NCBI GenBank assembly: GCA_009775355.1
Contig: VSPN01000015.1
Span: 1-45,934 of the forward strand
Length of the DNA: 45,934 nt
Reading direction: 5' to 3'
DNA from: Muribaculaceae bacterium
GTDB lineage: Bacteria; Bacteroidota; Bacteroidia; Bacteroidales; Muribaculaceae
The position numbers and the translations under genes were made by a program. The notes under the pieces were generated by a model. It saw only the letters and a list, made by a program, of their open reading frames with translations. It had not been told where the DNA came from and made no database searches. Below are positions 1-7,206 of the stretch, piece by piece; position 1 is the first letter of the stretch, and each line of letters opens with the position of its first letter.

Positions 1-138
1 GGGTTCATTGTAAAGTTACAAAATATCTACGACTTTGGCAAACAATTAGTTGGCGATTAGCTGAGTATCCCTATATACGAAGGTTCGGAAATCGAGTTCA
101 AAATCAACAACAAAGACTGCGGAGATGCATACAGATGG

Positions 139-1770
139 ATGATTGAGGGGCTTGGCGAGGATGGAGAATATCACGACATCAAAGGGTACTTTTATGATTA
201 CTTGGACTGTGGATCGGTTCTGTTCCTGACCAGACTTGCTGATCTCGAAGGAATGACCGAAGAATATGAAAATTCCTCGGCCAAGCCCTACTATAATCTG
301 AGAGTCACGGCATATTACCGGGAGACAAACGGAGAGTATTATCAGTTTGACCGACTTCCGTTGAAAATACGGATTCCTGACGATCATTTGCCTCTTCGCG
401 GCAAATTGGATTCCATTTGGAAACTCGACGGAGCACGCGTACAGTTTGACAACGATGTGAAATCCGGAACTCATGAGCTTGAATTCGATGCGTATACAGA
501 CTCCAGGATACGTTATTGTTACAAGTTGACCGGACTTGACAAAGACGGGAATGAGATTCAGCTTTTCAGTTTTCTGACCAAAAGGTATGACCAATCTACA
601 TTTAAAATTCCTCTGTATTCAGAAGCATGGAAAGAATCAGCAAGAATCCACGATGAGAATTCGGATATATTCTACCACCCAATAAAGGTCAGCATCTATT
701 TTGTCAATCAGGATGATATGATATTGCTCGACTCGAAGTCTGTAAAACTCGACATCAAGGCACCGTCGGATTTCTGCCGAATAGCTAATTCTAAATATTT
801 TGACGGGACTCCTTATGAAGATTCAAGTTATTATTTCACGCAAGAAAAACGGTCAGAAGGATATGACCAAATAAAATGGTCTATATCAACAGATAGTGTC
901 AATGAAGATGATGAATATGTTACCGTTCATACTTCAAAAGGATACGGTTGCTTATTCAGACCGGACTGCGTCAATTGGGAAAATACCAGAATTATAGAGG
1001 AGAGCATACATGGAGTAGTCGAAATGGTGTATTACAAAATGCAGTTGGAATGTTACGGAAATTGGGGAGACGTGGACTGCTCTGATTCCAAAGTGTTTTA
1101 CATATATTTCCCCAAGGCATATATCGTTCCTCCTCTTGATCCGCCTTCAGTGCCAAAGCTGTCTAACTTCAGATTCGACCCTTTGGCATACGATTCGGAG
1201 ACAAACTCGATTTATTTAATTAGCACTTTCTGTTTTAATATCGAGTGTGAAAATGTCACATCTCTACATGTTGAAATAGCCGTACAAGATGATTACTGGA
1301 ATTTTGGAATTCCTGAATACATGGATCCCTTTTATTCGGACATGGATGCCAATCTTGAGTCTCCTATGATAGAAAACGGTCAATACAAATGCCCTTACGT
1401 GGAACTGGGAGATGTTATAAGAGTTGTTGCGTGTAACAAAAACGGGTATTCATATAGCGAACCCGTGGCAGTAAACGACTACATTGATGATCCGGCAATT
1501 TTGGCAATACTTCTGCATTTGAGGGATATCGAAACAGGAGTTGATCAGCCGGTATCTGAAAACAAAGGGGTGTCAGTTTTTCAGAATTATCTGGAAACAA
1601 ACAGTTCGATCCGCGCTTTGACGGTATATTCTGTCGATGGATCCAGAGTTCTGGAATATAACGGCAAAGCCGGAAAGATGGATATATCATCACTCCCAGA
1701 CGGTGTATATCTTGTAAGATATTCAACTCTTTACAACGAAAATCTAACTCTTAAATTCATAAAGAAATGA
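139..1770 (+). CDS. Secreted protein with T9SS C-terminal sorting domain, 5' end broken or incomplete
   Basis: The first ATG of the open frame is at 139, but the frame is open back to 61 and, before a TAG at 58-60, back to base 1. The residues encoded at 61-138 look like ordinary protein, so 139 is probably not the native start; there is also no signal peptide after it. The body has no domain I recognise; it is rich in aromatic and acidic residues, like repeated beta-sandwich surface proteins. The last ~60 residues have the layout of a T9SS type A sorting domain: a VYSVDG strand, a DISSLPDGVYLVRY strand and a basic end (LKFIKK). That predicts export across the outer membrane by the T9SS. It overlaps the next gene by 4 bases (ATGA), so the two are coupled. 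Base composition is clearly AT-richer than the genes from 3940 on. The coding call is firm; the start and function are not. Confidence 0.75.
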   Translation: MIEGLGEDGEYHDIKGYFYDYLDCGSVLFLTRLADLEGMTEEYENSSAKPYYNLRVTAYYRETNGEYYQFDRLPLKIRIPDDHLPLRGKLDSIWKLDGARVQFDNDVKSGTHELEFDAYTDSRIRYCYKLTGLDKDGNEIQLFSFLTKRYDQSTFKIPLYSEAWKESARIHDENSDIFYHPIKVSIYFVNQDDMILLDSKSVKLDIKAPSDFCRIANSKYFDGTPYEDSSYYFTQEKRSEGYDQIKWSISTDSVNEDDEYVTVHTSKGYGCLFRPDCVNWENTRIIEESIHGVVEMVYYKMQLECYGNWGDVDCSDSKVFYIYFPKAYIVPPLDPPSVPKLSNFRFDPLAYDSETNSIYLISTFCFNIECENVTSLHVEIAVQDDYWNFGIPEYMDPFYSDMDANLESPMIENGQYKCPYVELGDVIRVVACNKNGYSYSEPVAVNDYIDDPAILAILLHLRDIETGVDQPVSENKGVSVFQNYLETNSSIRALTVYSVDGSRVLEYNGKAGKMDISSLPDGVYLVRYSTLYNENLTLKFIKK

Positions 1771-3716
1771 AAAGGTATGTTTTACTGATATGTACCGTTC
1801 TTACGCTGCTTTCGTATAAAGCAAGCGGGTATAGAACAATTCTCACGGAGAACGAGACAAACGAGACATTCAATGCATTCATTGCTGATCTTCCTGATTA
1901 TAGAACTATCGCAAGTGGTTCTAAAATCGTAGTGGAATATGAAGGTGAATGGCCTGAAGAAATGAAAGGCGCATTCGAATATGCAGCCAAAATATGGGAA
2001 GAGAATCTTCCTATGACGCTCCCAATCCGTATCCGTGCGGTTCTGGACGGCAAAATGATAGGCAGAAACACAACTTCTACTGTAACAAACAAAGCTACCG
2101 ATGTCATCGGACGCCTGACAGAAGAATACAGTCCTCTGACGTCTGCAATCAAAGCCGCATGTTTCCAAGATTATCATCATATCAAAAACTCAGGATATTA
2201 TCGCTTTTCTAGTGATCCGGATGTCATGGAATTCCTAGTGTCGGAAGATATGACAATCACCTATAACTCTGCGATGCTATCAGAATTTTCATTCAATCTT
2301 GATGCCGTGCCGGAAAACAAATATGATTTCGTTTCTTTGGCACTTAGAGATATTGCACTTGGATTAGGCTTCGGACATAGCATATCTGCCGTGAACAGCG
2401 AACAACGCATTGAATACTCTGAAAGTAAGCCGACTTTATATGAATCTATCATCATGGATGTCATTGGCCGCGACCCTTACGAAGCGTATAAAAATGCCAC
2501 ACGAGGAACGCTGAATATAGGATATCTCACTCTGTATGCACCTGATCCTTTTCAGAATGGCATATCATTGAGATACATAGTTTCAAGTGTAGAATCGGGG
2601 TTTAATAAAATTATGTCACCTGATCTATGCAAAGGAGTTGCGGTCAGAGACATCTCGGGAGTAAATTATGAATTGCTTTTCAGAAATTTATTCGACTGGG
2701 ACTGGCTTGTATGGACTGGCACAACAAATTCGGTGAATGAAGATGGAAATACAGAAGAGAGTCTGCCATACAAAGGGGCATTTAATTATTCGTTCGATTC
2801 AGAGGACTCTTTCAATGAAATCAAAAAAGAAGAGGCCAGACGCTATATTTTAAGCCTAGATGAAGAGGCCGACAAATCAACTGTCTATACAAGTATCGAA
2901 TCCGTATGCAAACCTTATGGTTTGGATTTGGAATTTGCAGGAGGCAACAATTGGTTCGGCGTTCCTCACTATGTTTTATCTGCTCAGCTTAAAGACGGAA
3001 CATGGGATGCTCTATACTCGCAGGCAACATACGGCTCTTTTGAACAAGAAGGATTCTATGTTGACATGTCTTCGCTTGAACATCATTTTGACGAGAATGA
3101 ATATGCCCGTTCGACGTCTGGAGGTCTTAAATATAGGTTGGTGGAAATTACGCCATCGTTTAATCCCAATCCGAATGCAAGGGAGTCATTTCGTGTGAAG
3201 TATTTTACACGAGATTTTACACCACAGACTCCCGTTATAAGATATTCACAAATACATGAACCGTCAAGTCCCGTCAAATCTCAGTCATACAACACTGATT
3301 ACGATGACTATTATGTAGATGTCGAGATTGGTATCAGCGGATTAGAGGGGGTGAAGCGCATAATGGTTGACCAATATGATGGAGATGATACTATGGGATT
3401 CTTTTATGATGTCTACGATTTCAGGAAAGGTTATTTCGTAGCAAATCTTGACAGAGAGCTTAGCACTAAATTAAGGATATTTGTATATAACGACAACGGA
3501 AGCAGGATAAGCAACACAATTACGATTCCTCCCATCGGCTGGCCTGATCTCGAGCCAAGTTTCAGTTATAAGAAAGATGCTGTCAAGATTGAACGCATTT
3601 CGTCTCATCTTATCGACAAAGGATATATAACTTATGAGATAAACAATATTGTCAATATGTCTGATGCGGGTCAAGGGACACTGCAGTCTGACCGGAATAG
3701 ATCTATCTTCCATTGA
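1767..3716 (+). CDS. Secreted matrixin-like protein with degenerate zinc motif; sorting tail lost by frameshift
   Basis: A 649-residue protein with a signal peptide (MKRYVLLICTVLTLLSYKASG). Residues ~60-90 (GAFEYAAKIWEE, then an IRIRAVLDG strand) resemble the start of secreted zinc metallopeptidase-like proteins of Bacteroidota. At 194-204, where HExxHxxGxxH would be expected, it reads RDIALGLGFGH: the first His is Arg, Glu is Asp and the second His is Leu, while the Gly and last His remain. It is therefore probably not a working protease. It starts inside the stop of the upstream gene (overlap 4). Around 3687 the frame changes: the +1 frame encodes a T9SS-type tail from 3688 to a TAA at 3784-3786, whereas this frame ends at 3714-3716. 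The gene has therefore probably lost its sorting signal. AT-rich like its neighbour. Fold assignment is inference from the motif and flanking pattern. Confidence 0.75.
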   Translation: MKRYVLLICTVLTLLSYKASGYRTILTENETNETFNAFIADLPDYRTIASGSKIVVEYEGEWPEEMKGAFEYAAKIWEENLPMTLPIRIRAVLDGKMIGRNTTSTVTNKATDVIGRLTEEYSPLTSAIKAACFQDYHHIKNSGYYRFSSDPDVMEFLVSEDMTITYNSAMLSEFSFNLDAVPENKYDFVSLALRDIALGLGFGHSISAVNSEQRIEYSESKPTLYESIIMDVIGRDPYEAYKNATRGTLNIGYLTLYAPDPFQNGISLRYIVSSVESGFNKIMSPDLCKGVAVRDISGVNYELLFRNLFDWDWLVWTGTTNSVNEDGNTEESLPYKGAFNYSFDSEDSFNEIKKEEARRYILSLDEEADKSTVYTSIESVCKPYGLDLEFAGGNNWFGVPHYVLSAQLKDGTWDALYSQATYGSFEQEGFYVDMSSLEHHFDENEYARSTSGGLKYRLVEITPSFNPNPNARESFRVKYFTRDFTPQTPVIRYSQIHEPSSPVKSQSYNTDYDDYYVDVEIGISGLEGVKRIMVDQYDGDDTMGFFYDVYDFRKGYFVANLDRELSTKLRIFVYNDNGSRISNTITIPPIGWPDLEPSFSYKKDAVKIERISSHLIDKGYITYEINNIVNMSDAGQGTLQSDRNRSIFH

Positions 3717-3786
3717 AGAAGGCATTTACGCCATTCGTGTTAAAAACAAGGGTGAACTGATAGGAATATCCAAATTTGCCCGTTAA
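3688..3786 (+). pseudogene. Out-of-frame T9SS sorting tail of the preceding gene
   Basis: In the frame one base ahead of the upstream gene, this stretch reads LTGIDLSSIEEGIYAIRV followed by a short Lys/Gly-rich strand ending KFAR and TAA. The pattern (DLSS, then GIYAIRV, then a basic terminus) is that of a T9SS C-terminal sorting domain and would complete the 1767 gene if one base were removed near 3684-3690. It has no start codon of its own and is not a separate gene. Confidence 0.7.
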
Positions 3787-3874
3787 CCGTTACATTCAAC
3801 TCTATTTACTTTTACAGAGTGAATAGATCCAGAACAGAACGCATTAAGACCCCTTCCCATAAAACACGAACAGC

Positions 3875-3920
3875 AGTCCCCGCCGGGCGGATGTCAGTGA
3901 CATCGCGCCGGGCGGGGACT
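3875..3920. terminator. Strong hairpin between convergent genes
   Basis: A 10-base perfect stem (AGTCCCCGCC at 3875-3884 with GGCGGGGACT at 3911-3920) encloses a second stem (GATGTC / GACATC, 3-base loop) and a small G/C bulge. It lies between the ends of the secreted-protein gene (3786, plus) and lgt (3940, minus). On the minus strand it is followed by a modest T-rich stretch (GTTTTA), so it most likely terminates the pta-ackA-lgt transcript. It marks the step from AT-rich to GC-richer DNA. Confidence 0.6.
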
Positions 3921-3939
3921 GGTGTAATCATTGCCGGAG

Positions 3940-4827
3940 TTATCGCTTCGGAGTGGAAGCGGGCTTCTCCTCGTCGGCGAAGCGGTCGGGGAACTTGAAA
4001 TGCTGACGCGGACGGCTCATGGACCATATGATCAACGCGACACCGATCAGGATGAAGGGGATGCTGAGCATCTGCCCCATGTTCATGCCGTATTCGGCTA
4101 TCATGCGGTATTCGGATTCAACCTGGACGTTCTTGACGTATTCTATCAGAAAACGGGGCACGAAGATGCCGAGGAAGAACACGCCGGTGATCAGCCAGGG
4201 CCGCTCCTGCGCATTGCGTTTCCAGTACATCCACATGAGCAGGGCGAAAAGCAGGAAGTAGCACAACGCCTCGTAGATCTGCGTGGGATGCGCCGGAAGA
4301 GTCTGGCCGTCGCGCACGAAGATGAATCCCCATGGCAGCGAGGTCGGGCCTCCGTAGATCTCACTGTTCATCAGGTTGCCGAGGCGTATCAGTCCCCCGA
4401 CAAGCGCGATGGCTATGACGATCTTGTCGAACACCCATGAGGCCGGCTTGCGGCTCACGCACCATGACCAGATGAAAAGGGCGATGATGAGCGCGATCGT
4501 GCCGCCGTGGCTGGCAAGACCACCCTCCCAAATGCGAAGTATCTTTTCGGGATGAACCGAATAATAGTCCCATTCATAGAAGAAGACATGACCGAGACGC
4601 GCGCCTACAACCGTGGCCACCACCACATATATGAGCAGACTGCCGAGCCAGCGCTCAGGCGCGCCCTCGTGACGGAACATACGCGACACAAGGGCATAGC
4701 CCACGGTAAACCCTATGGCGAACGCCAGACCGTACCATCTCACCGACAGCGGGCCGAGCGAGAACAGAACCGGATCGGCGTTCCACACCACAGCGCAGGG
4801 CAGCCCGGAAGCTAACGCACTCAGCAT
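3940..4827 (-). CDS. lgt: Prolipoprotein diacylglyceryl transferase
   Basis: Lgt is an inner-membrane enzyme that moves diacylglycerol from phosphatidylglycerol to the lipobox cysteine of prolipoproteins, the first step of lipoprotein maturation. The 295-residue protein has about seven hydrophobic segments and the family landmarks in order: an Arg-Trp-Tyr segment near 30-32, GARLGH at 75-80, GGLASHGG at 102-109, the signature RLGNLMNSE at 148-156 and HPTQIYE at 180-186. The ATG at 4825-4827 lies inside the end of ackA, a 7-base overlap, so translation is probably coupled. It is the last gene of a pta-ackA-lgt operon. The C-terminus is basic (PASTPKR), as expected on the cytoplasmic side. Confidence 0.95.
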   Translation of the reverse strand: MLSALASGLPCAVVWNADPVLFSLGPLSVRWYGLAFAIGFTVGYALVSRMFRHEGAPERWLGSLLIYVVVATVVGARLGHVFFYEWDYYSVHPEKILRIWEGGLASHGGTIALIIALFIWSWCVSRKPASWVFDKIVIAIALVGGLIRLGNLMNSEIYGGPTSLPWGFIFVRDGQTLPAHPTQIYEALCYFLLFALLMWMYWKRNAQERPWLITGVFFLGIFVPRFLIEYVKNVQVESEYRMIAEYGMNMGQMLSIPFILIGVALIIWSMSRPRQHFKFPDRFADEEKPASTPKR

Positions 4828-6023
4828 CTGTCACCCACGATTTCGGCAGTATCCTGCGCGATCATAAGTTCCTCGTCGGTAGGTATGACCACGACCTTCA
4901 CCTTCGAGTCGGGGCCGGAGATGACGATCTCTTCTCCGCGCACCTTGTTGGCCTCGGCGTCGAATGTGACTCCGAGATAACCGAGGTGGCGGCAGATCTT
5001 CTCGCGTGTGCCGGTCTGGTTCTCACCCACACCGCCCGTGAACACTATCACGTCAACGCCGTCGAGAACGGCCGTATAGGCTCCGATATATTTAAGGATG
5101 CGATATTCGTACATGTCCATGACGAGCTTCGAGCGTTCGTCGCCGCGAGCTATGCCGTCTTCGATATCGCGCATGTCGTTGGAGACTCCGCTGACTCCGA
5201 GCACACCACTCTCCTTGTTGATCATCTTTGAGAGAGCGGCGGCATCCATGCCCGTGCGCTCCATCAGATAAACGAGCGCGCCCGGATCGACATCGCCCAC
5301 TCGCGTACCCATCATGAGACCTTCTGTCGGCGTGAGACCCATCGAGGTGTCGATGCTCTTGCCGTCGCGCACGGCGGTTATGCTTCCGCCGTTGCCGATG
5401 TGGCAGGTGATCATCTTCGTGCCTTCCTGACTTATGCCAAGGAACTCGCACGCGCGACGCGAAACATAGCGGTGGCTTGTGCCGTGGAATCCGTAACGGC
5501 GCACGCCATATTTCTCATATGCCTCATAAGGCAGGGCGTACATGTATGCCTCCGCCGGCATTGTCTGGTGGAAAGCCGTGTCGAACACGCCGACCTGAGG
5601 GACGCCGGGAAGCAGCTCCAGAATCGCCTCGATGCCGATGATGTTGGCCGGATTGTGGAGAGGTGCCACAGGATAGCATTCCTTGACTTTCTCGATCACT
5701 TCGGGAGTGATGAGAACTGACTTGTTGAAGTATTCCATGCCATGCACCACGCGGTGACCCACAGCCTCGATCTCGTCAAGATTGCCGATCACACCCTTTT
5801 CAGGATCGGTGAGCACCTTGAAAACCTGACGGATGGCCTCCTTGTGATCGGGCATCGGCACGACCACAGTCTCCTTGCCTCCGCCGGCGAGCTTGAATTT
5901 TATGAATGAGTCGGGAAGGCCGATCTTCTCAACGCCGCCCTCGGCGAGCACTTCTTTCGAGCAGCTGTCGATAAGCTTGTATTTCACGCTTGAGCTGCCA
6001 TTGTTAAGAACCAGTATCTTCAT
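4821..6023 (-). CDS. ackA: Acetate kinase
   Basis: AckA converts acetyl phosphate and ADP to acetate and ATP, the ATP-yielding end of mixed-acid fermentation. At 400 residues it has normal family length. Visible landmarks are the N-terminal NNGSSSVKYKL phosphate-binding strand, VFDTAFHQTMP, GFHGTSHRYVS, CHIGNGGSI, the GLMMGTRVGDVDPG loop and FTGGVGENQ near the C-terminus, matching the ASKHA kinase fold. It follows pta by 13 bases and overlaps lgt by 7, so the three genes should be one transcript. Nothing appears missing or truncated. Confidence 0.97.
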   Translation of the reverse strand: MKILVLNNGSSSVKYKLIDSCSKEVLAEGGVEKIGLPDSFIKFKLAGGGKETVVVPMPDHKEAIRQVFKVLTDPEKGVIGNLDEIEAVGHRVVHGMEYFNKSVLITPEVIEKVKECYPVAPLHNPANIIGIEAILELLPGVPQVGVFDTAFHQTMPAEAYMYALPYEAYEKYGVRRYGFHGTSHRYVSRRACEFLGISQEGTKMITCHIGNGGSITAVRDGKSIDTSMGLTPTEGLMMGTRVGDVDPGALVYLMERTGMDAAALSKMINKESGVLGVSGVSNDMRDIEDGIARGDERSKLVMDMYEYRILKYIGAYTAVLDGVDVIVFTGGVGENQTGTREKICRHLGYLGVTFDAEANKVRGEEIVISGPDSKVKVVVIPTDEELMIAQDTAEIVGDRC

Positions 6024-6036
6024 GATGTAAGTTTTG

Positions 6037-7035
6037 TCAGATGGCCTGATTGCAGGTCACGATTATAGTGTTGACGATATCATCGACTGTAGCTCCGCGC
6101 GAGAGGTCGTTGACCGGAGCGGCGAGGCCCTGAAGGATCGGGCCGACGGCACCTGCGCCTGCGAGACGCTGCACGAGCTTGTAGGCGATGTTGCCGACTT
6201 CGAGCGAGGGGAAGATCAGTGTGTTGGCGCGTCCGGCCACGGGGCTGCCGGGAGCCTTCATGTTGCCTACGGCAGGGACGATTGCCGCGTCAGACTGCAG
6301 TTCGCCGTCGATGAGCAGCGACGGGTCGGCCTCATGCGCGAGACGCGTGGCCTCGATCACCTTGTCGATGCGCTCGTGCGACGCGCTTCCCTTGGTCGAG
6401 AAGCTGCACATGGCCACATGTGGCTCAAGGCCTGCGATGTCGCGGGTTGTACGGGCAGTGGCCACGGCGATCTGGGCGAGTTCCTCGGCTGTGGGATCAG
6501 GCACGACAGCACAATCGGCAAACACAAGCATGCCATCGTCGCCGAACGGACAGTTCTCGGGCAGAAGCATGATGAAGGCACCGCTGACAACGGAAATGCC
6601 CGGCTTGGTCTTGAGAACCTGGAAAGCGGCACGAAGCACGTGAGATGTCGGGCTGAGCGCGCCGGCCACCATCGCGTCGGCATCGCCGCGCTTGATCATG
6701 AGGCAGCCGAGATAAAGAGGATTGCGCGCCTGCTCACGTGCCTGCTCGATAGTGACACCCTTCTTCTCGCGGAGTTTCTTGAAAAGTTCGGCATAAGGTT
6801 CTGTGTACTCCGTATCTTCAGGATCGACGAACGACGCCTTCTCGATGCAGGGAAGGCCGAGTTCAAATGCCTTGGCAAGGATTTCGTCGCGGCGGCCGAT
6901 GAAGGTGACATCGGCAATAGCGGATTCAATAACTCGGTTGGCAGCCTGAAGAGTACGGGGCTCCAACGACTCAGGAAGCACCAGACGCTTGCGGCTTTCC
7001 TGCGCACGCTTGGTAAGTCTTTCAAACAACGTCAT
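6037..7035 (-). CDS. pta: Phosphate acetyltransferase
   Basis: Pta makes acetyl phosphate from acetyl-CoA and phosphate, feeding AckA. The 332-residue protein is the short form: only the PTA_PTB catalytic domain, without the N-terminal regulatory domain found in enterobacterial Pta. Recognisable segments include KRLVLPESLEPRTLQAA at the start, NPLYLGCLMIKRGDADAMVAG, SPTSHVLRAAF, VVSGAFIML, FADCAVVPDPTAEELAQIA and, near the end, GPILQGLAAPVNDLSRGA. It is first in the operon with ackA and lgt. A good minus-strand promoter lies 75-107 bases upstream of the start. Confidence 0.97.
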   Translation of the reverse strand: MTLFERLTKRAQESRKRLVLPESLEPRTLQAANRVIESAIADVTFIGRRDEILAKAFELGLPCIEKASFVDPEDTEYTEPYAELFKKLREKKGVTIEQAREQARNPLYLGCLMIKRGDADAMVAGALSPTSHVLRAAFQVLKTKPGISVVSGAFIMLLPENCPFGDDGMLVFADCAVVPDPTAEELAQIAVATARTTRDIAGLEPHVAMCSFSTKGSASHERIDKVIEATRLAHEADPSLLIDGELQSDAAIVPAVGNMKAPGSPVAGRANTLIFPSLEVGNIAYKLVQRLAGAGAVGPILQGLAAPVNDLSRGATVDDIVNTIIVTCNQAI

Positions 7036-7109
7036 AATATTCGATTTAAGTAGATGTCCGCATAGGCCCGGAAATACTAAGTATATACGGACTCAGATAT
7101 TTGTTTCCC

Positions 7110-7142
7110 CAAAATTACAAAAAATTTCCGTGTCTGACCAAA
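7110..7142 (-). promoter_or_regulatory. Bacteroidota-type promoter for pta-ackA-lgt
   Basis: Read on the minus strand, TTTG (7139-7142) is followed by 21 bases and TAATTTTG (7110-7117). This fits the primary sigma factor consensus of Bacteroidota (TTTG, N19-21, TAnnTTTG). Transcription would start about 65 bases upstream of the pta start codon. Confidence 0.75.
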
Positions 7143-7156
7143 AATTTCTAACTTTA
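7125..7156 (+). promoter_or_regulatory. Probable promoter for the lptF-like gene
   Basis: TTTC (7125-7128), 20 bases, then TAACTTTA (7149-7156) is a slightly imperfect Bacteroidota promoter pointing at the gene at 7207. Its elements are interleaved with the opposing pta promoter, so the two polymerases could not bind at once. Confidence 0.5.
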
Positions 7157-7206
7157 CACCACAAAACTTTCACCACCGGCCGCAACGGTTCGCGGCCACG
7201 CCCCAA

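Noticed and set aside
6034..7053. 339-codon open frame on the plus strand
   Set aside because: Antisense shadow of pta; pta is a clear, full-length family member.
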